From contig JAJCZR010000019.1 of NCBI GenBank assembly GCA_029262295.1, positions 1-38,088 of the forward strand: 38,088 nt of DNA, in the 5' to 3' direction. Every line of letters starts with the position of its first letter. The stretch's first letter is position 1. Position numbers and translations under genes: made by a program. Of the stretch, positions 15,901 to 23,590 are shown one piece after another. The notes under the pieces were generated by a model. That model was not told the DNA's origin, did not search any database, and was given only the letters and a program-made list of their open reading frames with translations. Origin of the DNA: Deltaproteobacteria bacterium (GTDB lineage: Bacteria > Desulfobacterota_D > UBA1144 > Nemesobacterales > Nemesobacteraceae).

Positions 15901-17015
15901 CTTTTATTAATTTTATAAAAAAGGTTGCTTAGGTAATCCGCTCCATTTTTTTCAAACTTCTTTCTAATATTTTTAAATTCACTAATATGTACCATTCTGA
16001 AGACCTTGATGATTTCGGGATCAAACTGCTTTCCAGCTTCAGAAATAATAATATCACTTGCCTCTTCAAATGGTCTTGAACTTCGATAAACCCTATTACT
16101 TGTAAGCGCATCGAGGGCATCGACAATTGAGAATATCCTGGCCCCAAGTGGAATATCATTTCCTGATAAGCCATGGGGGTAGCCCCCTCCATTATAATGT
16201 TCATGGTGATGCAAGACAATTTTTGAGGCTTCCTCAAGAAACTCAATCTTTTTTAAAAGTTCAAAACCGTGGACCGGGTGTTTTTTCATAATAGCCCACT
16301 CTTCATCATTTAAAGCGCCGGGTTTCAAAAGAATATCATCAGGTACACCAATTTTGCCTATATCATGAAGAAGTGCACCTTTTGCAATTGTTGAAAGCTG
16401 ATATTCTGGAAGTTTCATCGCCCTTCCAAGAGTAAGTGCAAATTCGGTAACACGGTATGAATGAAAACCAGTCTCTTTTTCACGAAGATCAAGGGCAAGC
16501 ACCATTGCCTCAAGGGTATCAGCGTAAAGTTTTATTAGTTCCTGGGTCTGTCCAATAACCTTTTTTTCAAGGTTTTCTTGATAATCTTTATTCTCTTTTA
16601 TTAAATTTGATCTTTCAATTGCCCTTTGAATTACATTTCTGAGTTCCTCTACATCAAATGGTTTAAACACATAATCATAAGCCCCTTCTTTAAGGGCTTC
16701 TTTTATATGTTCGCTTTCCCTTGAAGCTGAAACCATCACTATAGAAAGATCAGGCGAAAGAAGTTTAAGGTTTTTAAGGGTATCAATACCATTTATTTTT
16801 GGCATCTGAACATCAAGCAAGACAACATCAAAATGCTCCCCCATCTTGATCTTCTCGATGCACGAAAACCCATTATCCACTGTGTCACACTGGTATCCAA
16901 GTATATTGAACGTCTTGACAAAAAGGTTTCTTATAAGCTCTTCATCATCAACTACAAGGATTTTTACAGTTTCTTCACTCTTGTTTTTATAACTTAAAGT
17001 TGCCTGTAAATTCAT
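15897..17015 (-). CDS. Response regulator with HD-GYP output domain
   Basis: A 372-residue two-domain regulator. Residues 17-130 are a receiver domain: acidic DDE at 23-25, phospho-acceptor Asp68 in LLDVQMP, and Lys118. A coiled linker (about 135-165) leads to an HD-GYP domain: HDIGKIG (His217, Asp218), KHPVHG, HHHEHYNGGGYP (269-280) and DALDALTSNRVYR. HD-GYP proteins usually hydrolyse cyclic di-GMP, so the likely role is phosphorylation-controlled lowering of c-di-GMP, as in RpfG. All key residues are present. No sensor kinase is nearby. A good promoter and an AAGGGG ribosome binding site precede the ATG. Confidence 0.92.
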   Translation of the reverse strand: MNLQATLSYKNKSEETVKILVVDDEELIRNLFVKTFNILGYQCDTVDNGFSCIEKIKMGEHFDVVLLDVQMPKINGIDTLKNLKLLSPDLSIVMVSASRESEHIKEALKEGAYDYVFKPFDVEELRNVIQRAIERSNLIKENKDYQENLEKKVIGQTQELIKLYADTLEAMVLALDLREKETGFHSYRVTEFALTLGRAMKLPEYQLSTIAKGALLHDIGKIGVPDDILLKPGALNDEEWAIMKKHPVHGFELLKKIEFLEEASKIVLHHHEHYNGGGYPHGLSGNDIPLGARIFSIVDALDALTSNRVYRSSRPFEEASDIIISEAGKQFDPEIIKVFRMVHISEFKNIRKKFEKNGADYLSNLFYKINKS

Positions 17016-17045
17016 TAATACCCCTTCTCAACAAACTAAACATTA

Positions 17046-17075
17046 ATTATAGTACAAAAACGAAAATGTTTTCAA
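17046..17075 (-). promoter_or_regulatory. Promoter of the HD-GYP response regulator gene
   Basis: On the minus strand TTGAAA (17075-17070, 5/6 match to -35), an 18-bp spacer and a perfect TATAAT (17051-17046). The predicted start near 17039 gives a short leader holding GAAGGGG just before the ATG at 17015. Confidence 0.65.
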
Positions 17076-17100
17076 ATTTTTCATAAAAAGTTTAACCAAT

Positions 17101-17129
17101 TTGACATAACAACTCACAGTATGTATTTT
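17101..17129 (+). promoter_or_regulatory. Promoter of carA
   Basis: Perfect TTGACA at 17101-17106, a 17-bp spacer and TATTTT at 17124-17129 (4/6). The -10 box lies just downstream of the ATG at 17121, so that ATG would not be in the mRNA. Transcription starting near 17136 leaves the ATG at 17142 with a leader of only a few bases. Confidence 0.55.
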
Positions 17130-17141
17130 CAAGCTTCCAGA

Positions 17142-18254
17142 ATGAAAAAATCTTACCTTGTCCTTGAAACTGGAAAAACCTTTGAAGGCACCTCTTTTGG
17201 TGCAGAAGGTGAAATCTTTGGTGAAGTGGTTTTTAACACCTCACTTACCGGTTATCAGGAGATACTCACAGATCCATCGTATAATGGCCAGATTGTAGTA
17301 ATGACATATCCTGAGATTGGGAATTATGGAATTAACTCTCAAGATCTGGAATCTAAAAAACCTTATTTAAGAGGCTTTGCCGTAAAAGAGTACTGGCCTC
17401 ATCCAAGCAACTGGCGCTCTGATGACAACCTTCACAACTTTCTTTCTAAGAATGGTGTGGTTGGTATACAGGGAATTGATACAAGGGAGCTTGTAAAAAT
17501 ATTACGGACCGAAGGTTCACTTAAAGGGGTAATCTCCACTGTAGATAGTGATATTGAGAGCCTCACTCGAAAAGTAAAGGAATCAGCTGGAATAGTTGGT
17601 ATCGATCTTGTAACAGAGGTAAGCTGCGACAAAAAATACAGTTGGGATCAAGGCGGTGAACTTTGGAGTGAGAAACAACAGGAAAAGAAATACAACGTTA
17701 TTGCTTATGATTATGGAATAAAATCCAACATAATGAGAATGCTCGATGATCTTGGATGCAAATTAACAGTGGTTCCTTCAAAAACCACTGCTGATGAGGT
17801 TTTGAAACTTAACCCTGATGGAATTTTTCTCTCAAATGGTCCTGGAGATCCTGCTGCAGTTGAGTATGCTGCCAAAAATATTAAAGAGCTCATAGGGAAA
17901 AAACCTATATTTGGAATATGCCTGGGCCATCAAATTATTAGCCTTGCACTTGGTGGAAAGACTTTTAAGCTGAAATTTGGGCATAGAGGGGCAAACCAAC
18001 CGGTCAAAAATATACAAACTGGAAAAGTAGAAATAACCTCACAAAATCATGGATTCGCTGTTGATCCCGACTCTTTGGGTGACAAGGTTGAAATATCACA
18101 TATCAATCTTAATGACCAGACTGTTGAAGGGCTTCGTCATAAAGAACACCCTCTTTTTTGTGTTCAGTATCACCCTGAAGCCTCACCAGGTCCGCATGAT
18201 TCTTCTTATCTATTCAGCGATTTCATTAAATTAATGGAAGAGTTTGAATCATAA
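17142..18254 (+). CDS. carA: Carbamoyl-phosphate synthase small subunit
   Basis: Glutaminase subunit that supplies ammonia to CarB for carbamoyl phosphate (pyrimidines and arginine). The start is set at MKKSYLVLETG (17142), which matches the family N-terminus and the promoter position; an ATG at 17121 is the alternative. The N-terminal CarA domain shows FNTSLTGYQEILTDPSYNGQIV and GIDTRELVKILR. The class I amidotransferase domain has FLSNGPGDP, the nucleophile Cys in FGICLGHQ, LKFGHRGANQPV, and the His-Glu pair in VQYHPEASPGPHDS. carB is not adjacent; an unrelated small secreted protein follows. Length with this start is 370 residues, normal for CarA. Confidence 0.95.
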   Translation: MKKSYLVLETGKTFEGTSFGAEGEIFGEVVFNTSLTGYQEILTDPSYNGQIVVMTYPEIGNYGINSQDLESKKPYLRGFAVKEYWPHPSNWRSDDNLHNFLSKNGVVGIQGIDTRELVKILRTEGSLKGVISTVDSDIESLTRKVKESAGIVGIDLVTEVSCDKKYSWDQGGELWSEKQQEKKYNVIAYDYGIKSNIMRMLDDLGCKLTVVPSKTTADEVLKLNPDGIFLSNGPGDPAAVEYAAKNIKELIGKKPIFGICLGHQIISLALGGKTFKLKFGHRGANQPVKNIQTGKVEITSQNHGFAVDPDSLGDKVEISHINLNDQTVEGLRHKEHPLFCVQYHPEASPGPHDSSYLFSDFIKLMEEFES

Positions 18255-18348
18255 TTGTTTTAATTCCATCGTATATTTCAGTTACAATTAAATAGTTTTA
18301 AATCTGCGTTATATATAAATACGTATATTTAAATAAGGAGATATTATA

Positions 18349-18729
18349 ATGGTAAGATTTACACTTTTTGTATCAATATTTAGTTTACTTTTTCTTTTTG
18401 CATTCCAGCAAAGTAGTTTTGCTGATGGACATGAACAGGCTAAGGATGTCCATGCGAGTGATGTTACTGTAAGGGGAAATGTGATTTGTCTTTTACCTGA
18501 TCATGATAAAGGGAATGTAAAACCTTTCATCGCAACAAAACCTTGCAATGGACATGAACCACATGCACATGTAATGTTGGATACTCGTTCCAAAGTTGGA
18601 AACGTGTATGCTGTGCAGGGATCACCTGAAGCTGTAGAGAGGCTTGAGAAAGGAAACAAAAAAGATATTGAAGTAAAAGGAAAAGTTAGTGGAAGCCAAC
18701 AAACCGGCTGGATACTGACTGTTGAATAA
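18349..18729 (+). CDS. Small secreted protein with Cys/His-rich loop, unknown function
   Basis: A 126-residue protein I do not recognise. It starts with a clear signal peptide (hydrophobic core to about 20, then SSFA-DG, cleavage likely after Ala25), so the mature part should be periplasmic. The mature part alternates short strands (VTVRGNVICLL, GNVYAVQGS, DIEVKGKVSG, GWILTVE), as in small beta-barrel or OB-like folds; this is inference. A segment at 66-74 reads CNGHEPHAH, and with Cys47 and His52 it could bind a metal or form a disulfide. A strong ribosome binding site (AAGGAG) precedes the ATG. It has its own terminator and is a stand-alone gene between carA and ndh. Confidence 0.75.
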   Translation: MVRFTLFVSIFSLLFLFAFQQSSFADGHEQAKDVHASDVTVRGNVICLLPDHDKGNVKPFIATKPCNGHEPHAHVMLDTRSKVGNVYAVQGSPEAVERLEKGNKKDIEVKGKVSGSQQTGWILTVE

Positions 18730-18744
18730 AGATTTTTAATTGCA

Positions 18745-18780
18745 GGCAAAGAGTTGTTAAATAAAACTCTTTGTCTGTTT
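18745..18780 (+). terminator. Intrinsic terminator after the small secreted protein gene
   Basis: An 11-bp stem (18745-18755 with 18765-18775, one G-T pair, core CAAAGAGTT/AACTCTTTG) with a 9-nt loop is followed by TGTTTT. It lies 15 bp after the stop at 18729 and just before the converging ndh stop. On the minus strand no T-run follows, so it probably serves the plus strand mainly. Confidence 0.65.
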
Positions 18781-18783
18781 TCA

Positions 18784-20115
18784 TTATTCAGCTTTTTTCG
18801 TTTCTGAGTAGTAATTTTTATCCAAATAGGGAAAAGGTGCATCCCCTGTAATGAGTCTCGCACCTCTTTTCATAGTCAGGTAGTTCCATGCCCACTGAAA
18901 CATAACCAGTATCTTACTGTCAAATTCTATTAAATACCTTATGTGTATAAATGCCCATATATACCAGGCAGTAATCCCGCCAAAAGAAAATTTCCATATT
19001 TCGGCAATGGCTTTATTTCTACCTATAACAGCGAGACTGCCTTTATCTAAATACTCAAAATCTTTATAATCTTTACCTTTTAATCTTGCTTTAAGCAGTT
19101 TTGCCACATACTTTCCCTGCTGCATGGCAACAGGTGCTAATCCGGGAAGTGGTTTTCCTGTCTGATGGGTAAATAAGGCCAGATCACCAAGGACAAAAAT
19201 ATCTTTATAATGGTTAATCGAAAGATCAGGATTAACATAAACCCTTCCGGCTTTATCCGTTTTTGCATCAAGCTTATCCGCCAAAACTTCACTAATCTTC
19301 GACGCCTTCACACCTGCAGCCCAAAGAATTGTTTTTGCTTTTAAACTAAAAACATTATCACCTTGTTTTAATACAACCTCATTATCTTTAATATCTGTTA
19401 CCATTGTATTAGTTCTTATTGTCACTCCCAGTTTCTCTAACTGCTTTGTTGCTTTTTTGGATGAAGTTTCTGTAAATGGTGGAAGAATCCTGTCAACTGC
19501 CTCAACAAGGATGATCTCGGTTTGCATTGGATTAAAATTTCTGAAATCTTCTTTCAATGTATGCCGCGTAAGTTCTCCGAGTGCTCCTGCAAGCTCCACT
19601 CCAGTGGGCCCACCCCCAACAATAACAAACCTGAGCCACTGCTCTCTTATATACTCATCATCTTCACGCTCAGCTTCTTCAAATGCATGAAAAACCCTGT
19701 GACGGATTCCCAGGGCATCTTCCATTGTTTTTAATGGAGGGGCTTTTTCCTGCCATTTTTCATTACTGAAATAGTTGTACCTTACCCCTGTTGCTATGAT
19801 TAGTGAGTCAAACTTAATATTTTCACCATCTTTTAACTCAACCTCTTTTTTCTCAGCAAGAATATCAACAACTTTTGCCCTAAGCACCTTTACATTTTTA
19901 TATTTATTTAAAACTGCTCTCAGAGGTGAAGCAATATCCCCTGGGGAAAGCCCTCCTGTCGCAACCTGATACAAAAGTGGTTGGAATAAGTGAAAGTTTC
20001 TTTTATCTATTAGTGTTATTGTAATGTTAGTAGACTTTGCCAGTTCTTTCGCTGCATACAAACCACCAAAGCCCCCACCTATAATTACTATATGATGTAG
20101 CTCGTTTTTATCCAT
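18784..20115 (-). CDS. ndh: Type II NADH dehydrogenase (NDH-2) family
   Basis: Single-subunit flavoprotein that passes electrons from NADH to quinone without pumping protons. The ATG at 20115 (MDKNELHHIVIIGGGFGGLYAA) is preferred over a TTG at 20139 that would overlap pdxH. The first Rossmann motif GGGFGG (13-18) binds FAD. FQPLLYQVATGGLSP and the second dinucleotide motif FVIVGGGPTGVELAGALGE follow, with AGVKASKI and LGDLA further on. The C-terminus (WYIWAFIHIRYLIEF, FQWAWNYLT) is aromatic and amphipathic, as in the membrane-bound ends of NDH-2. At 443 residues it is of normal length. It is the last gene of a minus-strand operon, 4 bp after pdxH. Confidence 0.9.
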   Translation of the reverse strand: MDKNELHHIVIIGGGFGGLYAAKELAKSTNITITLIDKRNFHLFQPLLYQVATGGLSPGDIASPLRAVLNKYKNVKVLRAKVVDILAEKKEVELKDGENIKFDSLIIATGVRYNYFSNEKWQEKAPPLKTMEDALGIRHRVFHAFEEAEREDDEYIREQWLRFVIVGGGPTGVELAGALGELTRHTLKEDFRNFNPMQTEIILVEAVDRILPPFTETSSKKATKQLEKLGVTIRTNTMVTDIKDNEVVLKQGDNVFSLKAKTILWAAGVKASKISEVLADKLDAKTDKAGRVYVNPDLSINHYKDIFVLGDLALFTHQTGKPLPGLAPVAMQQGKYVAKLLKARLKGKDYKDFEYLDKGSLAVIGRNKAIAEIWKFSFGGITAWYIWAFIHIRYLIEFDSKILVMFQWAWNYLTMKRGARLITGDAPFPYLDKNYYSETKKAE

Positions 20116-20119
20116 AATT

Positions 20120-20764
20120 TTAAGGGTAAAGCCTGTCAATTTTCCATTTTTTTGAGTCTATCAAAAGGTATCTAAAACGGTCATGAAGCCTGTTATCCCT
20201 ACCCTGCCAAAATTCAAATAAAGTAGGGGCAACTTTGTAACCATTCCAAAATGAAGGCCTTGAAATTTCTTCTCCTTTTTTTTTCTTTTCAAAATCATTA
20301 AACTTTTTTTCTAAACTTTCCCTGTTATCAAGAACCTCGCTCTGATCAGAAATCCAGGCACCAATTTGGCTTTCCCTTGGCCTTGTCTTAAAATATTCAT
20401 CTGTAATTTTTTCAGATAAAAGCTCTACCTTTCCGTCAATTCTTACCTGCATTTCAAGTAATGACCACCAAAAACATAGTGAGACATGAGGATTTGAAGC
20501 AATTTCCCTGCCTTTCTTACTATTACAGTTTGTATAAAAGCTATAACCACTTTCATCATAACCTTTCAACAAAACGATCCTCGAGGATGGTATACCATCA
20601 GAATCTGCTGTGGATAGCACCATTGCGTTAGGAAATTTCTCATCACTTTTTAAAACTTCGCTAAACCATCTATCAAACTGCGTAAATGGATCAGAACTAA
20701 GATCCTTAAGATCTAGTTCTGAAAGTTTGTACTGTTTTGAGCCAAGAACCTTATCTTTAGACAT
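20120..20764 (-). CDS. pdxH: Pyridoxamine 5'-phosphate oxidase
   Basis: FMN enzyme that oxidises pyridoxamine or pyridoxine 5'-phosphate to pyridoxal 5'-phosphate with oxygen. The 214 residues show the family pattern: DPFTQFDRWFSEVL, PNAMVLSTADSDGIPSSRIVLLKGYDESGYSFYTN, SKKGREIASNP, FWWSLLEMQVRIDG, RPRESQIGAWISDQS, and the C-terminal FEFWQGRDNRLHDRFRY with RLYP at the end. The complete C-terminus shows it is intact. It is set tightly between the epimerase gene (7 bp upstream) and ndh (4 bp downstream). Confidence 0.96.
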   Translation of the reverse strand: MSKDKVLGSKQYKLSELDLKDLSSDPFTQFDRWFSEVLKSDEKFPNAMVLSTADSDGIPSSRIVLLKGYDESGYSFYTNCNSKKGREIASNPHVSLCFWWSLLEMQVRIDGKVELLSEKITDEYFKTRPRESQIGAWISDQSEVLDNRESLEKKFNDFEKKKKGEEISRPSFWNGYKVAPTLFEFWQGRDNRLHDRFRYLLIDSKKWKIDRLYP

Positions 20765-20771
20765 TAAACTT

Positions 20772-21662
20772 TCAGAGAATATTTTTTAGAGCTATTTCCA
20801 GAGTTGGATCATGAAAATTATACCCTGAGTTCAAAAGTTTTTTAGGAATAACCCTTGTGCTTGCCAGAACGGCATGTTCACCCATCTCACCAAATACAAG
20901 CTTTATAACCTTGGAAGGCACAGGAATTATAGCCGGACGGTTTAATACTTTGGAAAAGGTTTTTGTAAACTCTTTACAATTAACCGGATTAGGTGAAACC
21001 GCATTTACTGGCCCTTTAATTTCTTCATTGTTTATAATAAACTCAACCATAAGTGAAAGATCATCAATTGAAATCCAACTCCAATATTGATCACCGCTTC
21101 CAACAACCCCTCCCAAACCAAATTTGAAAAGAGGAAGCATTTTTGCAAGCGCACCTCCATCCTTACTTAGAACAACACCTATTCTAAGGTTAACAACCCT
21201 AACTCCAAGTTCCTTTGCTTTATTTGCAGCATTTTCCCACTCTATACTTACATCCTCAAGAAAGCCAGAACCTGGATCACTCTCCTCTGTTAGTTTTGTA
21301 TCACCTCTATCACCATAATATCCTATTGCTGATGCAGAAATAAAAAGTTTTGGAGGATTTTTTAGTTTTCCGAATAAATCCACCAAATAATTGGTTGTAT
21401 CGACCCTGCTGGATCTAATAAGTTTTTTCTTCCGATCAGTCCATCTACCTACAATGTTCTCTCCAGAAAGATTTATTACTACATCAAAACCTTCAAGAAT
21501 ATCAATACTTTCAATACTCTCTTTAGATGGGGCCCAGAAAATAGTATTGTTATTCTCAGTTTTACTTCTGACAAGGCTCCAGACGGTAAAGTCTTTTGAG
21601 GAAAGATACTTGCTTACATGTGATCCTATAAGACCAGAAGCACCTGAGATTAGAATTTTCAT
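20772..21662 (-). CDS. TIGR01777-family NAD(P)-dependent epimerase (YfcH-like)
   Basis: A 296-residue Rossmann protein related to sugar epimerases. The ATG at 21662 (MKILISGASGLIGSHVSKYL) gives the GxxGxxG cofactor motif right at the N-terminus; the open frame to 21716 overlaps the preceding gene and is not used. Further motifs are VINLSGENIVGRWTDRKK, SASAIGYYGDRGD, LRIGVVLSKDGGALAKMLPLFKFGLGG and a C-terminal DUF1731-like end (RVIPKKLLNSGYNFHDPTLEIAL). The reaction of this family is not established; some relatives affect cell division. It is part of an operon with a luciferase-like enzyme, pdxH and ndh. Confidence 0.9.
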   Translation of the reverse strand: MKILISGASGLIGSHVSKYLSSKDFTVWSLVRSKTENNNTIFWAPSKESIESIDILEGFDVVINLSGENIVGRWTDRKKKLIRSSRVDTTNYLVDLFGKLKNPPKLFISASAIGYYGDRGDTKLTEESDPGSGFLEDVSIEWENAANKAKELGVRVVNLRIGVVLSKDGGALAKMLPLFKFGLGGVVGSGDQYWSWISIDDLSLMVEFIINNEEIKGPVNAVSPNPVNCKEFTKTFSKVLNRPAIIPVPSKVIKLVFGEMGEHAVLASTRVIPKKLLNSGYNFHDPTLEIALKNIL

Positions 21663-21696
21663 TGAATTTAATAAGTTTATTGCTCGAATGGGAAAG

Positions 21697-22701
21697 TCAA
21701 GAAGAAAAGGTGTCAATCAATGATAATTGATACTTCTTTACATCTTCAAAATCTATAAAATAATGCGGAACACTTAGAATTGGTAAATCCAGATATTTTC
21801 TATACTCATTTATCTTTTCTTTACAAAAATTTTTGTCTCCAACCACTGAGAAAGTATCAACCATCTCATCGGTAACATGGTTTATCATTGATTTAATATC
21901 CTTCTTGAAATAGGCATCTCTAATAAGCTGCGTTTGCCCTGTAAATCCATGAAGTTTAAATGGGGGCTCATAAGTTTTTACAGTGGCATAAAAGGCAATT
22001 GTGGCTTTTGCATGCTCTCTCGCTTTTTTCAAGTCATCAGAAATGGCACAAGTTATGATTGAGCATCTGTTAAAATCACTGGCTGTTGTTTTTTCCGGCC
22101 GAAGCTCTGGTAATACTTTTTCTTCAAGATATTTAAGTGAGCATACAACATGGCCAATATATCCATTAGCACATTCAGAGGAAGCCCGCACCATATTGCT
22201 TCCAATCCCCGCTAGATAGACCGGTATTGATTCCCTGACAGGCTTAAAAGCCCTCTTGTAGCCTTTGGTATCTATATTGTAAAATTCTCCCTTAAAATCA
22301 ATTATTTCGCCTGTATGAGAGCCAGAAATGATTGACTTTATGAGGCTTATACACTCTTTTACCCTTGTTACAGGTTTATCACCAAATTTAATACCATGAA
22401 AATTCTCATTTGTTCTTTTGGCCCCCGTCCCGAGACCAAGAATAAAACGCCCGTTTGAAAATTCATCCAGATCCAAAGCAGTAAGTGCAGTTATGAGTGG
22501 ACTTCTAACAAAGGCAAGTGCCACTGAAGTGCCAAGTTTAATTTTACTGGTTACAGATGCTGCAGCTGCTATTTGTTGGAAAGAAGTCCTGTAAAGTTCG
22601 GTTGACCAAACAGAATGAAAACTTGCCTGCTCAGCCTCACGGGCAAGTTGTTTTAGTTCATCGATTGACTTTGCATCAAGTATTAATCCAACATTACTCA
22701 T
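21697..22701 (-). CDS. LLM-class flavin-dependent oxidoreductase (luciferase-like)
   Basis: A 334-residue TIM-barrel protein of the bacterial luciferase superfamily, which uses FMN or coenzyme F420. Seen are an N-terminal strand (MSNVGLILDAKSI), SVWSTELYRTSF, KIKLGTSVALAFVRSPL, EFSNGRFILGLGTGAKRTNENFHG, VYLAGIGSNMVRASSECANGYIGH and a C-terminal FSVVGDKNFCKEKINEY. The GLGTGA and YLAGIG segments are typical of the F420-dependent branch, but F420 cannot be told from FMN by eye, and no F420 synthesis gene is in view. The start ATG lies only 18 bp beyond the hairpin of the ribosomal terminator. It is the first gene of the four-gene minus-strand operon. Confidence 0.87.
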   Translation of the reverse strand: MSNVGLILDAKSIDELKQLAREAEQASFHSVWSTELYRTSFQQIAAAASVTSKIKLGTSVALAFVRSPLITALTALDLDEFSNGRFILGLGTGAKRTNENFHGIKFGDKPVTRVKECISLIKSIISGSHTGEIIDFKGEFYNIDTKGYKRAFKPVRESIPVYLAGIGSNMVRASSECANGYIGHVVCSLKYLEEKVLPELRPEKTTASDFNRCSIITCAISDDLKKAREHAKATIAFYATVKTYEPPFKLHGFTGQTQLIRDAYFKKDIKSMINHVTDEMVDTFSVVGDKNFCKEKINEYRKYLDLPILSVPHYFIDFEDVKKYQLSLIDTFSS

Positions 22702-22711
22702 CTTTGGCAGT

Positions 22712-22745
22712 ATAAATAAAAAAGGGGAGCAAATGCTCCCCTTTT
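22712..22745 (-). terminator. Intrinsic terminator of the ribosomal cluster
   Basis: On the minus strand AAAAGGGGAGCA (22745-22734) pairs with TGCTCCCCTTTT (22731-22720) around a tiny loop, followed by a T-rich tail (TTTATTTATA). It lies 26 bp after the rplQ stop. It is the only strong terminator near the cluster and sits immediately before the luciferase-like gene. Confidence 0.88.
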
Positions 22746-22771
22746 ATGATTTTACTTAAAATAAAAGTTTT

Positions 22772-23572
22772 TTACCCTTCTTCATCAGAAGAAGGTTTTT
22801 TATCTTTTGACTTTTCTGATTCAGGTGACTCATCTGGTTCACTATCTACAGATTTCAGTTCATCCTCAGCATCTTTTTTTTTAGAGTCTTCAGGTTTTTC
22901 TTCTTTAACATCTTCTTTTGTTTTAGCTTCTGGCAACTCTTTTTTATCTTCAGAAGTAACTATCTCTTCTTTGCCAGACTCTTCATTATTTTCAGAATCT
23001 CTAGATTCAGGCTGAGAAGGCTCTTTTGCTTCAGCTTCAATATTGTCTTTAACTTTTTCAGCCACTTCCTCTGCAGCTTTTGCAGTGGCAGCTGTCTCCG
23101 CAAGGCCTAGATCTTCTGCTGATTCTTTTTTGGAACTCTTAGTAGGCTCATCGGTAGTCTTTTCAACTTTTTTTGCTTTTGGTTTACTTTTCTTTTTCTT
23201 CTTTTTGGGTTTATAATCTTCTTCAAGAAGCTCAATTAGAGAAATTGGAGTATTATCACCTTTTCTAAAACCGAGTTTAACAATCCTTGTATACCCACCT
23301 GGACGATCCTTAAACTTCTCGGCAAGCTCTGTAAAAAGTTTTTTTACAACTTCTTTATCCCTTATAAAACCTTCTGCTTTTCTTCTTGACTCAAGTGTGC
23401 CTTTTTTAGCAAGGGTAATTAATTTTTCTACAACTCTTCTAATCTCTTTTGCCCTTACATCACTTGTTTTGATTCTATCGTATCTTAAAAGGTCGGTTGC
23501 CATATTACGAAACATAGATTTTCTATGTTTTGAGGTAACTCCAAGTTTTCGACCTACTTTTTTGTGTCGCAT
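22772..23572 (-). CDS. rplQ: Ribosomal protein L17 with long charged C-terminal extension
   Basis: Residues 1-120 are a standard L17 of the large subunit near the exit tunnel: MRHKKVGRKLGVTSKHRKSM, ATDLLRYDRIKTSDVRAKEIRRVVEKLITLAKKG and GGYTRIVKLGFRKGDNTPISLIELLE. L17 normally ends near here. This protein goes on to 266 residues with a Lys-rich stretch (about 121-137), then low-complexity sequence rich in Glu, Lys, Ser and Asp, with one Ala-rich patch near 158-172. The tail is probably disordered and has no recognisable domain. The frame is continuous and the terminator follows its stop. The ribosome binding site is GGAGG. It is the last gene of the alpha operon. Confidence 0.95.
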   Translation of the reverse strand: MRHKKVGRKLGVTSKHRKSMFRNMATDLLRYDRIKTSDVRAKEIRRVVEKLITLAKKGTLESRRKAEGFIRDKEVVKKLFTELAEKFKDRPGGYTRIVKLGFRKGDNTPISLIELLEEDYKPKKKKKKSKPKAKKVEKTTDEPTKSSKKESAEDLGLAETAATAKAAEEVAEKVKDNIEAEAKEPSQPESRDSENNEESGKEEIVTSEDKKELPEAKTKEDVKEEKPEDSKKKDAEDELKSVDSEPDESPESEKSKDKKPSSDEEG

Positions 23573-23590
23573 CTAAATAGCCTCCAAAAA

